From an uncultured Prevotellaceae bacterium (GTDB taxonomy: Bacteria; Bacteroidota; Bacteroidia; Bacteroidales; Muribaculaceae), in NCBI GenBank assembly GCA_937896015.1, contig CALBLR010000517.1, positions 1 through 9,297 on the forward strand: a stretch of 9,297 nt of DNA, written 5' to 3'. The notes below the pieces were generated by a model. That model was not told the DNA's origin. It searched no databases and saw nothing but the letters and a program-made list of their open reading frames with translations. Shown here one piece after another: positions 8,535 through 9,297 of the stretch (within the stretch, counting starts at the first letter, position 1; each line of letters opens with the position of its first letter). Both the position numbers and the translations under genes were made by a program.

Positions 8535-8543
8535 CCCCGCGCC

Positions 8544-9212
8544 ATGACCGGACTGCTCAACGCCCTACAGCAAATCGACGCCTCGGCCCTGCTGGCCGTC
8601 AACGGCGCCCATTGCCCCTATGCCGACAGCCTCATGTGGCTCATTTCGGGCAAACTGGCATGGCTGCCCATGATAGCGGCTCTGTTGTGGGTGCTGTGGA
8701 GGCGCGGCTGGCGGCAGATGCTGCTGGCGGTGCTGGCCCTGGCTTTGGCCATAGCCCTGGCCGACCAAGTGTCGTCGTCGCTCATCAAGCCGCTGGTGCA
8801 GCGTCTGCGCCCCACACGCAACCCCGACCTAATGCAGCTGGTGCACATCGTGCACGACTACCGCGGTGGCATGTATGGCTTCGTGTCGAGCCATGCGGCC
8901 AATGCCTTCGCCTCGGCACTGCTGCTGGCCATGGTGGTGCGCGGCCGCCACACGGCCGCGGCCTTGGCGGGGTGGGCCGCCGTGGTGTCCTACAGCCGCG
9001 TCTACGAGGGCGTGCACTATCCGGGCGATGTGGTGTGCGGAGCCGTGGTGGGCGTGGCCGCGGCCATGCTTGCCGCCTGGGCCTACCGCCATGCCTGCCG
9101 CAAGTGGCTTGCAGGCCGCGAAACAGCCGTGCCGCCAGCCGACGCAAAAGTGCTTACAATTTCCGTTATTGCTAACTTGTTGATACTGGCCGTCATAGCA
9201 ATTTTTAATTGA
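8544..9212 (+). CDS. PAP2-family membrane phosphatase
   Basis: A 222-residue integral membrane phosphatase of the PAP2 (type 2 phosphatidic acid phosphatase) superfamily. All three catalytic motifs are present: K-x6-R-P at K82-P90 (KPLVQRLRP), the SSH variant of the second motif with H117, and S-R-x5-H-x3-D at S151-D162 with the nucleophile H158. About six membrane helices are visible (near 38-52, 58-80, 115-133, 136-150, 162-182 and 203-221). Likely substrates are lipid phosphates such as undecaprenyl pyrophosphate or phosphatidylglycerophosphate; the sequence does not decide. It begins 9 nt after batE on the same strand, so it should be cotranscribed. Its last 20 codons are A/T-rich compared with the rest. 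A linked role in envelope lipid turnover is inference from position. Confidence 0.92.
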   Translation: MTGLLNALQQIDASALLAVNGAHCPYADSLMWLISGKLAWLPMIAALLWVLWRRGWRQMLLAVLALALAIALADQVSSSLIKPLVQRLRPTRNPDLMQLVHIVHDYRGGMYGFVSSHAANAFASALLLAMVVRGRHTAAALAGWAAVVSYSRVYEGVHYPGDVVCGAVVGVAAAMLAAWAYRHACRKWLAGRETAVPPADAKVLTISVIANLLILAVIAIFN

Positions 9213-9240
9213 TTTTTGCAATAAAAAGTGGCTAAAAAGT

Positions 9241-9271
9241 TTTGCTATGTCAAACTTTGTGCCTACATTTA
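9241..9271 (+). promoter_or_regulatory. Bacteroides-type promoter for a downstream gene
   Basis: TTTG (9241-9244) is followed after 19 nt by TACATTTA (9264-9271), which fits the Bacteroides sigma consensus TTTG, 19-21 nt, TAnnTTTG with only the last base differing. The predicted transcript would start shortly after 9271 and run out of the window with an A/T-rich leader. This suggests that the operon ends with the PAP2 gene. In an A/T-rich region such matches can arise by chance. Confidence 0.45.
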
Positions 9272-9297
9272 TACCAAATAAATAACACAACTTTAAA

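Noticed and set aside
8069..9175. 368-codon + strand frame spanning batE and the PAP2 gene
   Set aside because: Gly/Arg/His-rich out-of-frame translation of two well-supported genes; no domain and it would cross a real gene boundary.
9213..9245. Possible intrinsic terminator after the PAP2 gene
   Set aside because: The only pairings are short A-T stems (TTTTT with AAAAA) and a GCAA/TTGC pair; no GC-rich stem followed by a U-tract.

Overview
The window holds one complete, compact, same-strand operon: the MoxR/Bat (Bacteroides aerotolerance) locus of a member of the Bacteroidales. The lineage is inferred from three things. The gene order moxR, DUF58, BatA, BatB, BatC, BatD, BatE is the one known from Bacteroides. 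The proteins carry Bacteroidales-type sequence signatures. Translation starts mostly lack Shine-Dalgarno motifs and instead sit in short A/T-rich islands. Coding DNA looks GC-rich (by eye about 60%), high for Bacteroides and closer to some Muribaculaceae or Rikenellaceae; genus cannot be decided from the sequence.

Layout, left to right, all on +: MoxR AAA+ ATPase (22-1017); a 91-nt gap with overlapping hairpins; cytosolic DUF58/VWA-fold protein (1109-1987); a membrane protein shaped like a small BatD and occupying the DUF4381 position (2026-3024); BatA (3021-4010) and BatB (4060-5124), two three-helix membrane proteins with intact MIDAS-type VWA domains; BatC (5108-5875), exported TPR protein with an N/Q/K/D-rich linker; BatD (5899-7758), large exported beta-domain protein with one membrane helix and a cytoplasmic helical tail; BatE (7755-8534), TPR plus two membrane helices plus SH3-like tail; and a PAP2-family membrane phosphatase (8544-9212). 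The last 85 nt are A/T-rich and hold a good match to a Bacteroides-type promoter for a gene beyond the window. No tRNA, rRNA, mobile element or CRISPR was seen.

Working together (inference): MoxR and DUF58 are cytosolic. By the positive-inside rule the VWA domains of BatA and BatB, the TPRs of BatC and BatE, and the beta domains of BatD and the small BatD-like protein all face the periplasm. Only the small BatD-like protein and BatD combine a large periplasmic domain with a substantial cytoplasmic helical domain, and those two cytoplasmic domains resemble each other. This suggests an ATPase-driven envelope assembly or remodelling machine in which these two proteins transmit force or signal across the membrane. 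Overlapping genes (3021-3024, 5108-5124, 7755-7758) point to translational coupling.

The system is a known family, not a new one, but its molecular function is unresolved; the findings below are the parts most worth following up.
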